Shown here in pieces: positions 24,682 through 36,289 of a stretch of DNA of 64,000 nucleotides. Origin of the DNA: Lactarius indigo (Eukaryota; Basidiomycota; Agaricomycetes; Russulales; Russulaceae). A model generated the notes under the pieces. That model saw nothing but the letters and a program-made list of their open reading frames with translations, searched no databases and had not been told where the DNA came from. Location of the stretch: assembly GCA_025766275.1 (NCBI GenBank), contig JAFKAC010000009.1:620001-684000 (forward strand), read 5' to 3'. Within the stretch, counting starts at the first letter, position 1; each line of letters starts with the position of its first letter. Both the position numbers and the translations under genes were made by a program.

Positions 24682-25015
24682 GCCTGACCCCTGAGTTCAA
24701 GGCGCCTCTACCTCCGTCGCCAATGGAACCTTCCTCTCGTTCGTATTCGGAATTTCTACCCTTAGCGCGGTCTTCCTAGTAGGTCTGACATCGAATCTCG
24801 GGGGTCGTCTCCGTAGCGTGTGCTGAACTCCCAAGCGTGTTTAGCGAATCTGGATTGTATTAGTATCAGCCACGTTTGTTACGGCTGGCAGTTTTGTCTC
24901 CTTTGGTTTCTCTTCCTTTCCCCCCTCTGAATTGATACGTGGGAATCACGGTGTTTTGACACACGCGGTCAGCTTACAGTTGTGTCGCTAGTTAAAATTA
25001 GATTGTATTATTTGA

Positions 25016-25042
25016 CCTCAGTCGCCCTTGTCCTGACTGAGG
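25016..25042. terminator. Perfect 8-base hairpin downstream of D3
   Basis: CCTCAGTC (25016-25023) and GACTGAGG (25035-25042) are separated by 11 bases. A matching hairpin lies downstream of D5. Whether it acts in 3' end formation is unknown. Confidence 0.4.
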
Positions 25043-25826
25043 TGGATCCTAGATATTTGGTACTTGGTATTCCGACTCTGATGCACCTACTGCAAACAAC
25101 GCGACGGTCACACTATCCGTTTAGTCAAAAAACAGAGTATGCCTGCTTATCACAATTGCATCGCGATATGAACCAGTGGAATGGGAAAGCGAAGCCCTGC
25201 AAGTGACAGAACCCTAATATACCAGATTGGAATAAGATGGGAAGCAATTTCCGAAGAGGCATGAAAAGGATAGATTTCCAGTTGTGGAGCTGGCTGCCCT
25301 GACAGCCCAAGTTCGCCGCCGGACACGGACCCATCGTGATCACCGTGTTGCGCCCAGTGACCGACGGTGGGATGATACATCCAGCGCGCGCCGGCGAAGT
25401 ACTACACCGAACTCCGCGCCACTATGCGAGGGCTCGCAATTCTGGTGGAGGCGGGGCCCTTCAAGGGAGATGACATCCCAGAACACAGGAAATGCTACAC
25501 TTCCTCTGGTAAAGAATGTGCGAGATTGCCCTCGCAAGCGACGTTATCCAACACATGTATGTGGCCCTTCTAGGTTGTGTGCATATCGCCCAGGAGTTAG
25601 ATCGCATCGAGAATATGAGATCGTCCGACTGTGGAGAGTCTGTGGGCGGCATCGAGGTAAGAGACTTGGGCAATGGGTGCGCGCTCCACGCAAGATCGTC
25701 CGCGTGTGGTCCGTGTCATTCTCCTTGTCTCACTACATTCCCCGGTCAAACATACGGCAGATATCTGGCTCTGAGCGCAAGAGCATCAGTAATCGTTGGC
25801 CAGCCGAAATCACAGCACCACAGCGC
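25043..25826. other. Spacer between D3 and C2-3
   Basis: Contains the gatatttggtacttggtatt block (25051), the decayed block also found at 11430-11950 and 40500-40750, and sequence just downstream of the C2-3 stop (tggctctgagcgcaagag) that recurs after every C2 gene. No gene is supported. Confidence 0.5.
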
Positions 25827-27038
25827 TCACCGGAATGTGATCTCTGGGGTGCACGAGCCACCCCCCGCCTTAGTATACGCCTTTTTCTTATTCTTGACTA
25901 GAGAACGGACGACGAATTTAGGCTTGGTTGTCAAATCGGAAGCATCAGGCGGCCAGGTGTTAAGACCCGCCCCTTGGTCCACCGTCTCGACGATGGAAGC
26001 GTCATTTATCACTACCTCACCAACAATGTCGTTGGGTGTAATCTTATCTCGGTCGAAAACTGTGAGTCGTATAGGGAGCGATAGGTCTTGGTCCACGTGG
26101 AAGAACAATTGCTCATTCCACTTCGGGTTCAGGTTGTGCTGCTTGATGGACGTACATCGGACGTCTTCTGGCTCCTTTCCAATTGACACCTTCACAAAAG
26201 GGTCCATATCGAAGCCCGTGTGGGTCGCTAGCTCAGATCAGCGGCGATGTGGCGTTGGAAGTCGAACGACTTACCGTTGGGCCATTCCGGAAGGTCCTCT
26301 ATGCTGTCAATTTCAACTATCATGATGCCAGCTTTAAGGTGCTTGTTGTCTGCAATCAGCTTGTTGTAGGTACTTCCAAAGTCCACCTGGCGAGTCGAGT
26401 CGGAAGGGTGGACGAACCCAACTTTGAGGTTCATAGTTCCATGCATAGGTTCGTCCATCGGTTGTGAAGAGACGAGGTGAACGGAGAAGGGCTGAGGGGA
26501 GGGGGTCACGGCGTAAAAATCCCATTCTGATCTTCGGTAGTAGTGAGTGACGCACCTTATTGTTGGAATCGACAAAGTCGAACGCAGTTCCTCTAAACCA
26601 CCGGTTTACTGGCAACGAATACTCGCCCAGATAATCGTTTGTGCTGAATCTGTCTCTGTCCTTGACGACAAACTTGAGCATGTCAAACTTGTTCCCAAGC
26701 GACATGTAAATTGGGAAGTCGAATGTCGCATCCTTCGGATCGTACTCGGGATTGAGATTCTGCTTGATTACTGGCGTTTGGAACTGTTTTCCCAAAAGGG
26801 TGACTGTCACGAAGCTACATGAGCGAGGAGGAGGGAAGGATCAGCAAAGGGATGCCCGCAGGATAAAGAAGGGGAGGCGGACGCACGGGTCACTACTTGT
26901 GCCGCCACGGTCCATGGCCACCAGGCTATGGCAGGAGATGACCTGCACACGAAGGTGGACAACAGGGGTATCGCCGGGATCGGGGGAAGAGGAGTATTTA
27001 CTGGACCCGCGGCCAAAGAAACCTTGGAATTTCCCCAT
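25827..27038 (-). CDS. Tandem-C2-domain protein C2-3
   Basis: Exons 27038-26887, 26814-26556, 26491-26275 and 26227-25827 are phase-consistent and give 342 residues. The N-terminus is MGKFQGFFGRGSSKYSSS. The first C2 domain has VQVISCHSLVAMDRGG, DPFVTVTLLGKQFQTPV and VVKDRDRFSTNDYLGEY. The linker starts PFSVHLVSSQ. The second C2 domain has MIVEIDSIEDLPEWPN, TGFDMDPFVKVSIG and VFDRDKITPNDIVGEV. Calcium-loop aspartates are kept in both. The C-terminus ends TPEITFR like its paralogues, just short of where an EF-hand and decarboxylase would follow in phosphatidylserine decarboxylase 2. It faces D4 only 0.84 kb away, so the pair D4/C2-3 is the tightest complete one. Confidence 0.82.
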
Positions 27039-27876
27039 GGGCGGCAGGGTACTGCTGGGCTGGGATCTGTGTTTGAAGAGTCCGTCGGTGCAGTAGTAAA
27101 ACTATTTCAGGAAATAAGAGGGGTTGGATGGTCCTTCCAGTGGGGTTATTCTTAACGAAGTGGCCCTTGGGACTTGAGGTCTGAAGTGGAAGTGGAAGAA
27201 GGCAGAAAGGTGTGCTCGTTCCTGTTTTTTGCTTCTCTATACAGCACTGTGACCCCAAGAATCTGCTTACAAACAATACAGTAACCCAAGTGCGGTGATG
27301 GTAACAGAGTACCAGCCATCCAGGGACTCCGGATCACGATGAAGGCTGCTAGGACTGGTGTAACCGTTATGATTTGGCTTTTGGTTCTGCATTCCTCGTG
27401 TTCAGGCGCATGTTGCACAACTTGAAGCTTGAAGAGTGGACATCTCCGAGTCACAAATTCACAGACGGCAAAGAAACGGACCAATCCTCTCTCTTTGTCA
27501 CGGTATCCTCGCCTCTGCACAGAGTACCTGATGATATTTGGTCAATCTATTCCACCTCTATCTTGCATATTGAAGTAGAGCGCTTTCTATCCGTCGAAGT
27601 CCATAGCGGCGCAGAGGCGCGAGGAACGCGATGATCACAAATACGTCCCATACCCATGTCCTGTTCTCACACAACCACTCTCAATCCTGGCGCCAGCACC
27701 GGGCTTCCTGAGCCTTCCTTACGACCACGAAAAATTACAGATATAGCACTTATATATATGTATCGTGGTACAAAGTTACAGTTCAAGTATGAACCCATTT
27801 CAGGCGACAGAAAGCTTAGGTCAGCCAAAGACAAAACGCGTTTGTCGTTCATCCACGCCTGTATCTGGGTCCCGTC
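27039..27876. promoter_or_regulatory. Divergent promoter region of C2-3 and D4
   Basis: 838 bases between two divergent ATGs. It contains the spacer motif upstream of C2 genes (tcctcgcctctgcacagagtacctgatg at 27507-27534, shown here split: tcctcgcctctgcacaga, gtacctgatg). It is the shortest head-to-head spacer between two intact partners and so the best candidate for a shared promoter. Confidence 0.45.
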
Positions 27877-30270
27877 ATGAGCCAAATCGCTGTCCAGCAA
27901 GAAAGTCCACCCCAGAAAACAAAGTGCAATGATACCATTAGTACGGAGAAGGCGACATATAGCGACTCCTCTGGGGCTATCTTCTCTATGTATATCACCC
28001 ACGCCCAAAACTTGGACGAGGAGAACGTGGAGAATTGGAAGGCTGTTGCAGACAGGATCCTCATTTTTGTACGCTTCCACACTACTTCAGCCCCGGAGAC
28101 TGTCGTTTTCTTACATGACTCACAGGCTGGCCTCTTCTCGGCCACTCTGGCCATTTTTATTGCCATCAGCTACCCGAACTTGCAACAAGATCCCAACATC
28201 ATCACTCAGTCCCTCCTCTCCCAGATATCCCAACAACTTTCTAACGCAGCCCCCAATGGTGTCAGTGGTAATTCAAGTACATCCATCCCTAGCTCCTATA
28301 TCCCTCCTGGGTCGGTAGTATTTATCAACTCGGTCTGGTTCCTCAGTCTCGTTCTCAGCCTTATGAGCGCCCTTTTGGCCACGTTTTTGCAACAATGGGC
28401 CCGCCGGTATCTCCACGCAGTTCGACAGAGTCACCCACCTCATATCCGCGCCCATATTCGCGAGTACTTTGCCCGAGGCGCGCGCCGGTTCCACATCTTC
28501 GGGCTCGTCGAGGCGCTCCCTTTCCTTCTTCTCGTATCCATGCACTTGTTTTTCGCTGGACTTATCGCCTTTGCCTTTCGTGCCAACCACACCGTCGCGT
28601 ATTTCACCACGGCAATCGTCGGATTCTGCACCTTCTCATATATTGCTCTCACTCTATTGCCGTTCATCTTTCACGACTGTCCCTATTACACGCCCCTGAC
28701 GTCAGTCCTTTGGTTCTCCGCTCAAATGATCCCACTCTCCTACCTTTCTGTCCTTTATCATGGCGCAAAGCAATGGTACGGTCGTTGGGGTACAGGTGGT
28801 GAGAGAATGGTGAAGTCACTCCGTGACCGGTATCAGAACAAGGCCAAGTCCTTGGCAGAAGGAATGGTATCTATGCTCGAGAACTCGGCTAAACGCACTT
28901 CGATGGACATATACGAAAATACGCTCGTCCGGACACTTCACCGGCTCAACGAGGACCGCGAATTGGAGGAATTTGCCGATGGGATCCCCGGTCTCTCTGA
29001 GTCAAGGGCACTTGCCGCGCGCAGTACTGATGACACACAGCGTACCATTCGTGACATTCTGGCGACCTTACCTGGACCAACCAACTTTCATGCATTGCTC
29101 CCGTGGAGCATCACCCAGTTGGCCCAGCGAGCTTTCACAAACAAGCTGCCGAAATCTGTCCTGCAACGTAGAACTCGGGCCTGCTTGAGGGCACTCTACT
29201 ACATTCCTGGCGCGATTCGCGACGTACTCGCACCGTACGCTGTAGAGAAGGGTCACTCCTCAGAGATCCTACCGCTTCTGAACTCTGCAGAGTCGCTGGA
29301 GGTTATCAACGAGTTACAGAACACACCCAATGACGACATCACACTACCTGTTCGGTGTGTTGCGGCGGTGGTCACCGCATACATGATCGACCCCTCGCCC
29401 CCTACGACTCCCAACGACTTTTTCATCGGAGATCACAACTTAGGCAAGCAGTTTCTGGATGAACGACTCCGTGTTGGTCCCGACACCTATGGCACCAATC
29501 CTAAATACTACCCCCGCGGCGACAGCGCTCGGCTGCAGAACGTCGTGCGCTTCCTCACGGACATCAAGGACACGCTAGGAGAACTAAACGAGCAGTGGTG
29601 GACGTCCAAGAATGCGGAATTGATCCGCAAAGAGCTCTTTACAACACGTAGCGATCTTATGGGAGGGTACCGTACCGGCAGTGGCAAGTTTGACCAGAAA
29701 CCTGATGGCCACCGGGCGTCACCCGCATTCATGCCTGCCGCGCAGCTGGACCTCATCACACTCACTCTCGAGATACTGGCGCGGGATTCCTTCGCAGATG
29801 CTGCGACGTCTCAGCGCGAGGCATTCCGTGTCGCATTTGAAGAGTTCGTGCAAGTGGCATTCATACAGGCGAAGGAAAAGGCGGAAGAACAGCGCCTGGG
29901 ATGGCCGCTGGCACAAATGCGGGCGCTGTCGGCGTCAGACCAGGAGGCTTTGGCCCGGATAAACACGCAAGCCGTAGACAGTATCGAGATGGTCAAGCGT
30001 GCTCTGGGACCCATGGTGCGGAGCCTTCAACTGCAGAGTGTTGACATGCCCACGCCACACGACACGTCTCCGCCTCAGGTGCCTATGTCGCAGATTGTGC
30101 CAACGCCAGCCGCGCTGACGGCCGGTCCCGACGATGGGCCAACCCCGGCGCATGCTTCACTTTCTCAGAGGTCACCAATCGAACTCATTCCCTCTCTGCC
30201 ATATTCGACAGCGTCATCCTCAACTTGGCGTGAGGCCGAAGCTGGGGAGTTTGGCCATTCACCTGTATGA
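27877..30270 (+). CDS. DUF6535 membrane protein D4 (type B)
   Basis: Exons 27877-28068 and 28126-30270 give 778 residues. The 57-base intron (28069-28125) is a multiple of three and has no stop, so the unspliced message would also be open and add 19 residues (VRFHTTSAPETVVFLHDSQ). Alignment with the other genes shows the intron is normally removed. Exon 1 has SGAIFSMYITHAQNLDEEN and VENWKAVADRILIF. Exon 2 has AGLFSATLAIFIAIS, the helix pairs, LLQQWARRYLHAVRQ-like sequence, EDRELEEFADGIPGLSE and ACLRALYYIPGAIRDVLAP. A C-terminal tail rich in Pro, Ser and Thr follows. Partner: C2-3, intact. Confidence 0.88.
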   Translation: MSQIAVQQESPPQKTKCNDTISTEKATYSDSSGAIFSMYITHAQNLDEENVENWKAVADRILIFVRFHTTSAPETVVFLHDSQAGLFSATLAIFIAISYPNLQQDPNIITQSLLSQISQQLSNAAPNGVSGNSSTSIPSSYIPPGSVVFINSVWFLSLVLSLMSALLATFLQQWARRYLHAVRQSHPPHIRAHIREYFARGARRFHIFGLVEALPFLLLVSMHLFFAGLIAFAFRANHTVAYFTTAIVGFCTFSYIALTLLPFIFHDCPYYTPLTSVLWFSAQMIPLSYLSVLYHGAKQWYGRWGTGGERMVKSLRDRYQNKAKSLAEGMVSMLENSAKRTSMDIYENTLVRTLHRLNEDRELEEFADGIPGLSESRALAARSTDDTQRTIRDILATLPGPTNFHALLPWSITQLAQRAFTNKLPKSVLQRRTRACLRALYYIPGAIRDVLAPYAVEKGHSSEILPLLNSAESLEVINELQNTPNDDITLPVRCVAAVVTAYMIDPSPPTTPNDFFIGDHNLGKQFLDERLRVGPDTYGTNPKYYPRGDSARLQNVVRFLTDIKDTLGELNEQWWTSKNAELIRKELFTTRSDLMGGYRTGSGKFDQKPDGHRASPAFMPAAQLDLITLTLEILARDSFADAATSQREAFRVAFEEFVQVAFIQAKEKAEEQRLGWPLAQMRALSASDQEALARINTQAVDSIEMVKRALGPMVRSLQLQSVDMPTPHDTSPPQVPMSQIVPTPAALTAGPDDGPTPAHASLSQRSPIELIPSLPYSTASSSTWREAEAGEFGHSPV

Positions 30271-31169
30271 GGTGCTCAAGTCCCAGGCTGAGGGTGTAAC
30301 GAGATCTTGCTTGCGTCAGTTACGCGCATAACTGATGTTACGGTTGGCATTTTTCCCTATGTTTCGTTGCCTTCTGAACAGATACGAAGGACTCAGTATC
30401 AGAGTGCTGATATCTACATGTTCTGTCATGAGCCCTTTCATTCTCTCGTATTGCTGTACGATTGTCCCGCACTACTGCTAGCCGACAGTGTCCATGATAG
30501 TTACTGGCACAGTCACTTTTTCATTTCGTCGTCCAAACTCTTGCATGCGCAGGTAGGATAACGTCTGGTCCACCAAAGTAACTAATTAACATGGTCACAA
30601 TTGGTCACAAACGTGCTTGGACCCATACAGCTATTTGGACCGCCGCTCAAAGAGCGACATCAAGCCTGATATGATGGATATGCGCGATCCGTGCCCGACT
30701 CCCGAGGAACTACTCCTGGCTGAGAGTGTCCCCTTCTCGCACTCCTTTCAGACTCGAATCACACCTCCTCAAAACCTGCTCCTCGGACCATAGCTTGGTT
30801 CTTAAAAGACCTTTCGTGCACATGTTGATGCGATTCATACCCCTCTCTTACGGGTATGTCGTCTATAGGACTCGCGGTACGCTGCCACCCAGTCAGACAG
30901 TTCCTGTGCATTCCCGGACGCCCAGGAACCTTCGGTGTTAGATCGCCCTGGGAATAGGAATGTACACGCTCGAGTAATGGGCTTGTCCGTCTGTGGCGAG
31001 TCGGTGGACAGCGTCGAGTTAAGAGACTTGGGCCGCCATGTGAGCCCTCTGCATGAGATCGTCCGCATGCAGTCCGTATCATTTTCAATGCCTCTTCTGT
31101 TGCCCCAGCGTGCCATAGGGACGATAGTTGGCTTTGAGCGCAAGAGTATCATGAATCATTGGAGTCAAC

Positions 31170-31315
31170 TGCAAGAACAGTACGACGACTCTCATCGGAA
31201 TGTGATGGCTGGAGTACTCGTATACGCCCCTTTTGGATTCTTGTCCAGAAGAAGGTTCAGGCATGGCTGCAGTGGCAAGTAGTCAGGATAACGCCCGATT
31301 TCAGGGTCTCGCCAA
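31170..31315 (-). pseudogene. 3' end fragment of a C2 gene
   Basis: It aligns with the terminal part of C2-4 (33076-33195): agtggcaagtagtcaggata and cgcccg match, and the codons for the last 40 or so residues can be followed with an indel. The rest of the gene is absent; unrelated sequence starts near 31316. Confidence 0.65.
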
Positions 31316-31549
31316 GGGAAGTCCGAGCCTTTCCTAATCTAAGATTTTTCACTGCTCGTTTCAAAGAATGTATAAACGTCATTCGCACTCATCGCCCCCC
31401 GTTCCCTTCACACCCACCATCTTGTGTGATTATCGCAGTTGGGCCTCCGTCAGAAGGCGATCGGGTACTTTCAAAGGTAGCATAAGTCCTCGTCATTTTC
31501 CTCGATACGATCTAGGTGACAAGCCTACTTTGTAGAAAGCCGCACACAC

Positions 31550-31810
31550 ATGTTGGACAGTGTCGCACGTGGGGGAAATCTCAGATCAGATACGCTCTCC
31601 GCCGGAGCAGGCGTAGCATGGCCTGTGTGGGACGTCACCGTTGTCCTCTTTCCCGATGGGCACCGCATTTACGCGAGTCGCGAGCAGTTGGCGAAGTGGT
31701 TCGGTGCACTCCGCCACTGCAGACCGCATCCTGCGCACTGCACGTATCGCGTCACTGTCGTGGTCACTGACAAACTGTGGCGGTGGGTGTCCCAAGCGTG
31801 ATGTCAAGGA
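31550..31810 (+). repeat. Inverted duplicate, arm 1 (degenerate open frame)
   Basis: It encodes MLDSVARGGNL and then VAWPVWDVT, FPDGHRIYASREQLAKWF. A matching frame on the opposite strand at 32544-32816 has the same start and VAWPVWDVT, FPDGHRLDANREQL. The DGHxxxASRxxL pattern is reminiscent of BTB/POZ domains, but the match is too short and damaged to call. Not considered a live gene. Confidence 0.5.
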
Positions 31811-32543
31811 CTAGTGTGTGTATTTGGCGTATTTTCAGGACCGGTCTGTGCACTGGTTATTCGGTCAATCGCCCGTGCTTCCCACGACGTAGAGAAGTGG
31901 CACCACATTCAGTCTCCGCCCAAAGACCGGTGAAAGTGCTGGTTTCACGCGAGTGGCAGCGCTGGGTCTTCTTTGTTTTTTTTGAGAAACTCCTGGTCCC
32001 TGACGGGCATGAGGTTTACTGCAGTACAAATCTCGTCGTCACTGTCTTCTCGCAAATCCCTCTCTTCGAATTTCCCCTCGCACTCTTTTCGATCTTCAAT
32101 CGCACCTCAAACCCTGCTCCCAGGACCATAGCTTGGTTCTTGCAGGACCTCGTGCTATTCCAGAATACCTCATTATCGTGTACATGTTGACGCGATCCGT
32201 ACACCTTTTTTATAGGTTTGTCGTCGATAAGGCTCTTGGTGCGCTTGCCACCCAGTCAGACAGTCCCCGCACGCCCACGAGCAGTGAAAAGGCCTTAGAT
32301 TAGTAAAGCTCGGACTTCCTTGTCGTAAGTAGGTACTCTCACCAAGATCTCGACTCGGTTGTGCATACAAGCGACGTCACACTGGCATCTATTTTCGACA
32401 TATGGTATAAGTAGTACTTGCTCATTGCCGTCGCATTACAATATGAAACAGTAAAATGAGACTCGGAAAACGAAGACACCACAGTACTTAAAATACAAGC
32501 CACATCGTAACGAACCCACAAGTAAGTTGCACCCATTTAGCCC

Positions 32544-32816
32544 TCATGTTAGCTCCCACGCGACACGCAGAGCATCCACTTTGGGGCCATCACGCTTGGG
32601 GCACTCACCGTCGCAGTTGTCAGTGGCTACGACAGTAGTGTGATGCGTACGGCGCGCGGGATACGGTTTGCGGCAGCGGAGCTGTTCGCGATTCGCGTCA
32701 AGGCGGTGCCCATCGGGAAAATGGGCAGTGACATCCCACACGGGCCATGCTACGCCTGCTCCGGTGGAGAGCGTGCTTGATCCGAGATTTCCACCACGCG
32801 CGACACTGTCCAACAT
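32544..32816 (-). repeat. Inverted duplicate, arm 2
   Basis: Minus-strand counterpart of 31550-31810, with the middle part (AKWFGALRHC) deleted. The spacing between the arms is about 0.73 kb. Confidence 0.5.
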
Positions 32817-33075
32817 GTGAACCCGGTCCTTCTAGAATATAGGCTTGTCACCCGAGGAGCTGGATCGTATCGGAGAAAATGGGTTCGCCCGTCTGTGGCG
32901 GGTCGGTGGACGGCATCAAGATGAATGACTTGGGCAGCGAAACCGTCCGTATGCAGTCCGTATCATTCTTAATGCCCCTTCTGTTGCCCCAGTGTGCCAT
33001 AGGGCCGATAGTTGGCTCTGAGCGCAAGAGTATCATAAATCATTGGAACCAACTGCAAGCGCAGCACGACGATGC

Positions 33076-34214
33076 TCACCGAAATGTGATCGTTGGAGTA
33101 ATCTTGTACGTCCTTTTCGGATTCGTTTTCAGAGGAAGGTTCGATTCAGGCATAGCTGGCAAGTAGTCAGGATAACGCCCGGTTTTAGGATCCTTCTTCG
33201 GAGCCTTCTCAACTAGGGAGGCGATATCTATCTCAGCCTCACCGACGCGGTCGTCGAAAGTGAACTTGTCCTTGTCGAAAAGGGTGAGTCGTATATGGCG
33301 TGATAAGTCGTCCTTGCACACGTGGATAAATAGCTGTTCATTCCAGACAGGGTTTAGCGAGTGCTTGATGACGGGCGTGGCACCGGCGACCTTGTTCTCG
33401 ATCGACACTTGAACGAAAGGATCCATATCCCAGCCTATGTGAATCACTTGCGATCCGGTCATCAGCGATGCAGTGCCGTAGGGTAGGACACAAAACAGCT
33501 CACTGTTGGGCCACTTCGGAAGGTCCTTTGCGCCACTGATCTCAAGCACGACAATACCAACGTGATCGTCTTTTGTAATCAATGCTTCGTAGATTTGCCC
33601 AAAGTCGAGCAGACTCTTAAAGTCGGGGGGTTGGACAAAGCCGGACTTGATGCTCATAGTCCCGTGAACCTTGGTTCGGCGTGAGGAAATGAGGTCAACG
33701 GAGAAGGGCTAAGGAGGGGAGGTAAAATCTCTATTCTTATCTTCGGTAATGGTGACGTACCTGATTTTTGGGATCGTTAAAGTCGAACGGAGGTTTTTCA
33801 AACCACCTGTCTACTGGCAACGCGCATTCGCCTAGATAATCGTCGCAGATCTTATCCTTGTCCCAGACGACAAACTTGAGGGTGCCAAGCTTATGCACAA
33901 GCGGCTTGTACACCGGGAAGTCGAACGTCGCGTCCTTCGGTTCATAGTCGGGATTGAGGTTGCGCTCGCACACCGGGGTTTGAAATTGTCTTCCCAAACC
34001 AGAGACGACCACGTAGCTACATGAGGCGTGAGGATCGGGGAGGAGCGGAAGGTCAGCAATACAACACTCGGAAGATAACGCGGACGTACGGATCACTCAA
34101 TCCGTTGCTGTCTTTGGCCTCCAAGTCATGGCAGGAGAGGATTTGCACGCGGAGGATGACTGGGGCCTCGCCGGGATAGGGGGTGTGTTGCATGTGCTCG
34201 GAGGAAGGGGCCAT
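33076..34214 (-). CDS. Tandem-C2-domain protein C2-4
   Basis: Exons 34214-34090, 34016-33761, 33708-33504 and 33446-33076 are phase-consistent and give 318 residues. The usual upstream start (MASNRF in C2-2) is mutated to PGSNRF here, so the next in-frame ATG (MAPSSEHMQ) is used; this shortens the N-terminus. The first C2 domain has LRVQILSCHDLEAKDSNG, DPYVVVSGLGRQFQTPV and VVWDKDKICDDYLGEC. The linker starts PFSVDLISSRRT. The second has LEISGAKDLPKWPN, IGWDMDPFVQVSIEN and LFDKDKFTFDDRVGEAEID. The calcium-loop acids are kept. Its DUF6535 partner across a 0.5 kb spacer is a pseudogene. Confidence 0.8.
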
Positions 34215-34756
34215 CGGTGGGGTAGAGAATCTATTGCTGCCCGGGTGATTTGAGGTGGGTGTTGTGGGGTCTTAGACGAAGCGACCAAAGGTTGCGATAC
34301 TCGTAACTTATGGCAGAGATATCCGCTTACCGTCCATCAAGCCCACTTTCCACGATGTGGAGCAGGGTCGAGATAACAGACTCCGAATACCCTGTGCCGG
34401 TCATCCGGGGTTATTCTCTGAATCGACGAATGCCGCTGATCATGAGACCAACGTTGGGCGCATCCCGGTTTCTTGGTCCCGCGCTGCTGTACTCTGCACA
34501 CCGTCACTTCACAAATGTTGCTGAATGGACTGCAAAGAAACGGATCTCAGTTCTCTCTTCCTGTTCTCGTTTCTGCGCATAGTACCTGACGACATTTAGG
34601 TGAGAAATATATTCAAGATGCCCTCCACAGCCATCTCACTCTTCCCACTCACCCAGGCTAGATTCAAGCGCTTGGTGGCCGGTGGTGTTCTCAGCGGCTC
34701 CGGGGCTCAAGCCGCTCAAGCCCATGGGGCACCCGATCATCACGGATATGTCCAAC

Positions 34757-35725
34757 ATCATTTGGTACTCCGCAGATAATCTCTTTTCTTTTCGGTCCTC
34801 TATTATGGTGCAAAGCAATCACATAACCATTAGGATAAAGTTGGCGAGGGGATGCCAAAAGTGTTCCGTGACAGACACGAGTACATGGCCAAGTCCTTGT
34901 CAGAAGGAATGACGCCCATTCTCGAGAACTCGGCTAAACGCATTTCGATGGACATATAGAAAGGAACGCTCTTCACTGCTCAACGAGGACCACGAGTTGG
35001 AGGAATTTGTCTCAGGGACCCCCAGTCTGTGTGAGTCCACTGAGCAAGACCCTTTCCACGCGCAACAACGGTGACACACACAGCGCACCATTCATGACGT
35101 TCTCACAGTCTTACCCGGGCCTGGACCAACGAACTTTCAGGTGTTGATCCGGTGGACCACCATTCAGCTGACACAACGAGCTTTCACAAGTAAGCTGCAG
35201 GAATCCGTCTAGCAACGAAGAACCCGGGCTTGCGTGGGGACGCTCTACTACATTTCCTGGCGCGGTTCGCGATGTACTCGCACCTTACGCTGCGGGGGAA
35301 GCACTGTTGCTCGTAGATTCTGCTATTATGAACACACCAGAGCCACTGGAGATCTTTGACTAATCGTGGGATACACCCAATGACGATGTTACGCTATCGG
35401 CTCGATGTGTCGCGGCGGTGATCGTCATATACATGGTCACCCCCCCGTGTTGTATGCTTGACAATTTCGTAGCTCCCGACGTTGGTTTCATCTGGGGGTG
35501 ACGAGACCGGCAAGCAGTTCCCGGCTAAGCGACTCCCAGTCTGCACCGACGCGGATAACAGCGTCCCTGAATACCGCTCCCGCAGTGACAGCGCGCGGCG
35601 GCGGAACGTTGTATGCTTCCTCACAGACATCAATGATACTCTATGGTATAGTAACACATAGTGGTGGACGTCCGATAACGCGCACTCGATCCACTGGGAG
35701 CGCCGGGAGCTCTTCGATATTCATG
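34757..35725 (+). pseudogene. Dead type-B DUF6535 copy, 5' truncated
   Basis: Starts abruptly at the codon for the fifth hydrophobic stretch (tttggtactccgcagata) and follows D2 to about codon 500. Exon 1 and the first four helices are absent. A TAG at 34957-34959 replaces the Tyr codon in MDIYK, and several frameshifts follow (for example near 35255, 35300 and 35495). The copy ends at 35725 against the decayed block that also lies at 19650. It stands where the partner of C2-4 should be. Confidence 0.85.
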
Positions 35726-36289
35726 GAGGGCTAGCACCCAAATCAGGATATCGAGTTTGATACGATACATGTGATCGACCAACTGCAGTGCAATACAGAT
35801 CTCATCATTGTCCTTCCCTAACCGCACCAAAGTTTGCAACATTGCACAATCAGCCCCGATCACCAATGGTGAGCTAGTCACTCGCCGCGAGCCAACGCAA
35901 CGGGCCTTGCGAACGAGCCGATCGGTGAGTAGCTCTACGCAACGCTGGTCGACACTGTCGCAAGTCCGCTACTATCACCTTCATGCTCACTGTCGTGTGA
36001 CCTGTAGAACATGCGTCGTCGCGATGCTCGATGGCCACAATGGTGGAACGGTCATGTGATGCATGCGACATGCTGGGTGCAGCTCTCAGTGGTGGAGCAC
36101 TACGCTAGCTGATGCGAGAATTTTTACTCCTACTCCGGTGAGGGATGCTCGTTTTAGGTGTTAGCCTCTCTAGTCCTCACATATTGACTAATAATTGCTT
36201 GTGCCAAGGCGCAGCGGCGGCGGCGGCCCTGGAAAGTTACTCTCAGCGCAAGATCTTTGGCACGCGGACCACGTCACACCCCTTTCCCC
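35726..36289. other. Decayed block, copy of 19650-20160
   Basis: It shares aatcaggatatcgagtttga, the atcaccaatggtgag region and cttgcgaacgag with 19650-20100. In one frame it reads LANEPIGE, then a stop. No live gene. Confidence 0.6.

Larger units (their letters stand above)
30271..33075. other. Rearranged spacer between D4 and C2-4
   Basis: A patchwork of duplicated pieces. 30765-30960 is repeated directly at 32107-32300. 30970-31170 is repeated at 32880-33065. 31170-31315 is a fragment of the 3' end of a C2 gene (minus strand, matching 33076-33195). 31550-31810 is repeated in inverted orientation at 32544-32816, and 31312-31355 in inverted orientation at 32278-32322. 31890-32020 matches the spacers at 21600 and 36930. 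No intact gene is supported. Confidence 0.6.
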
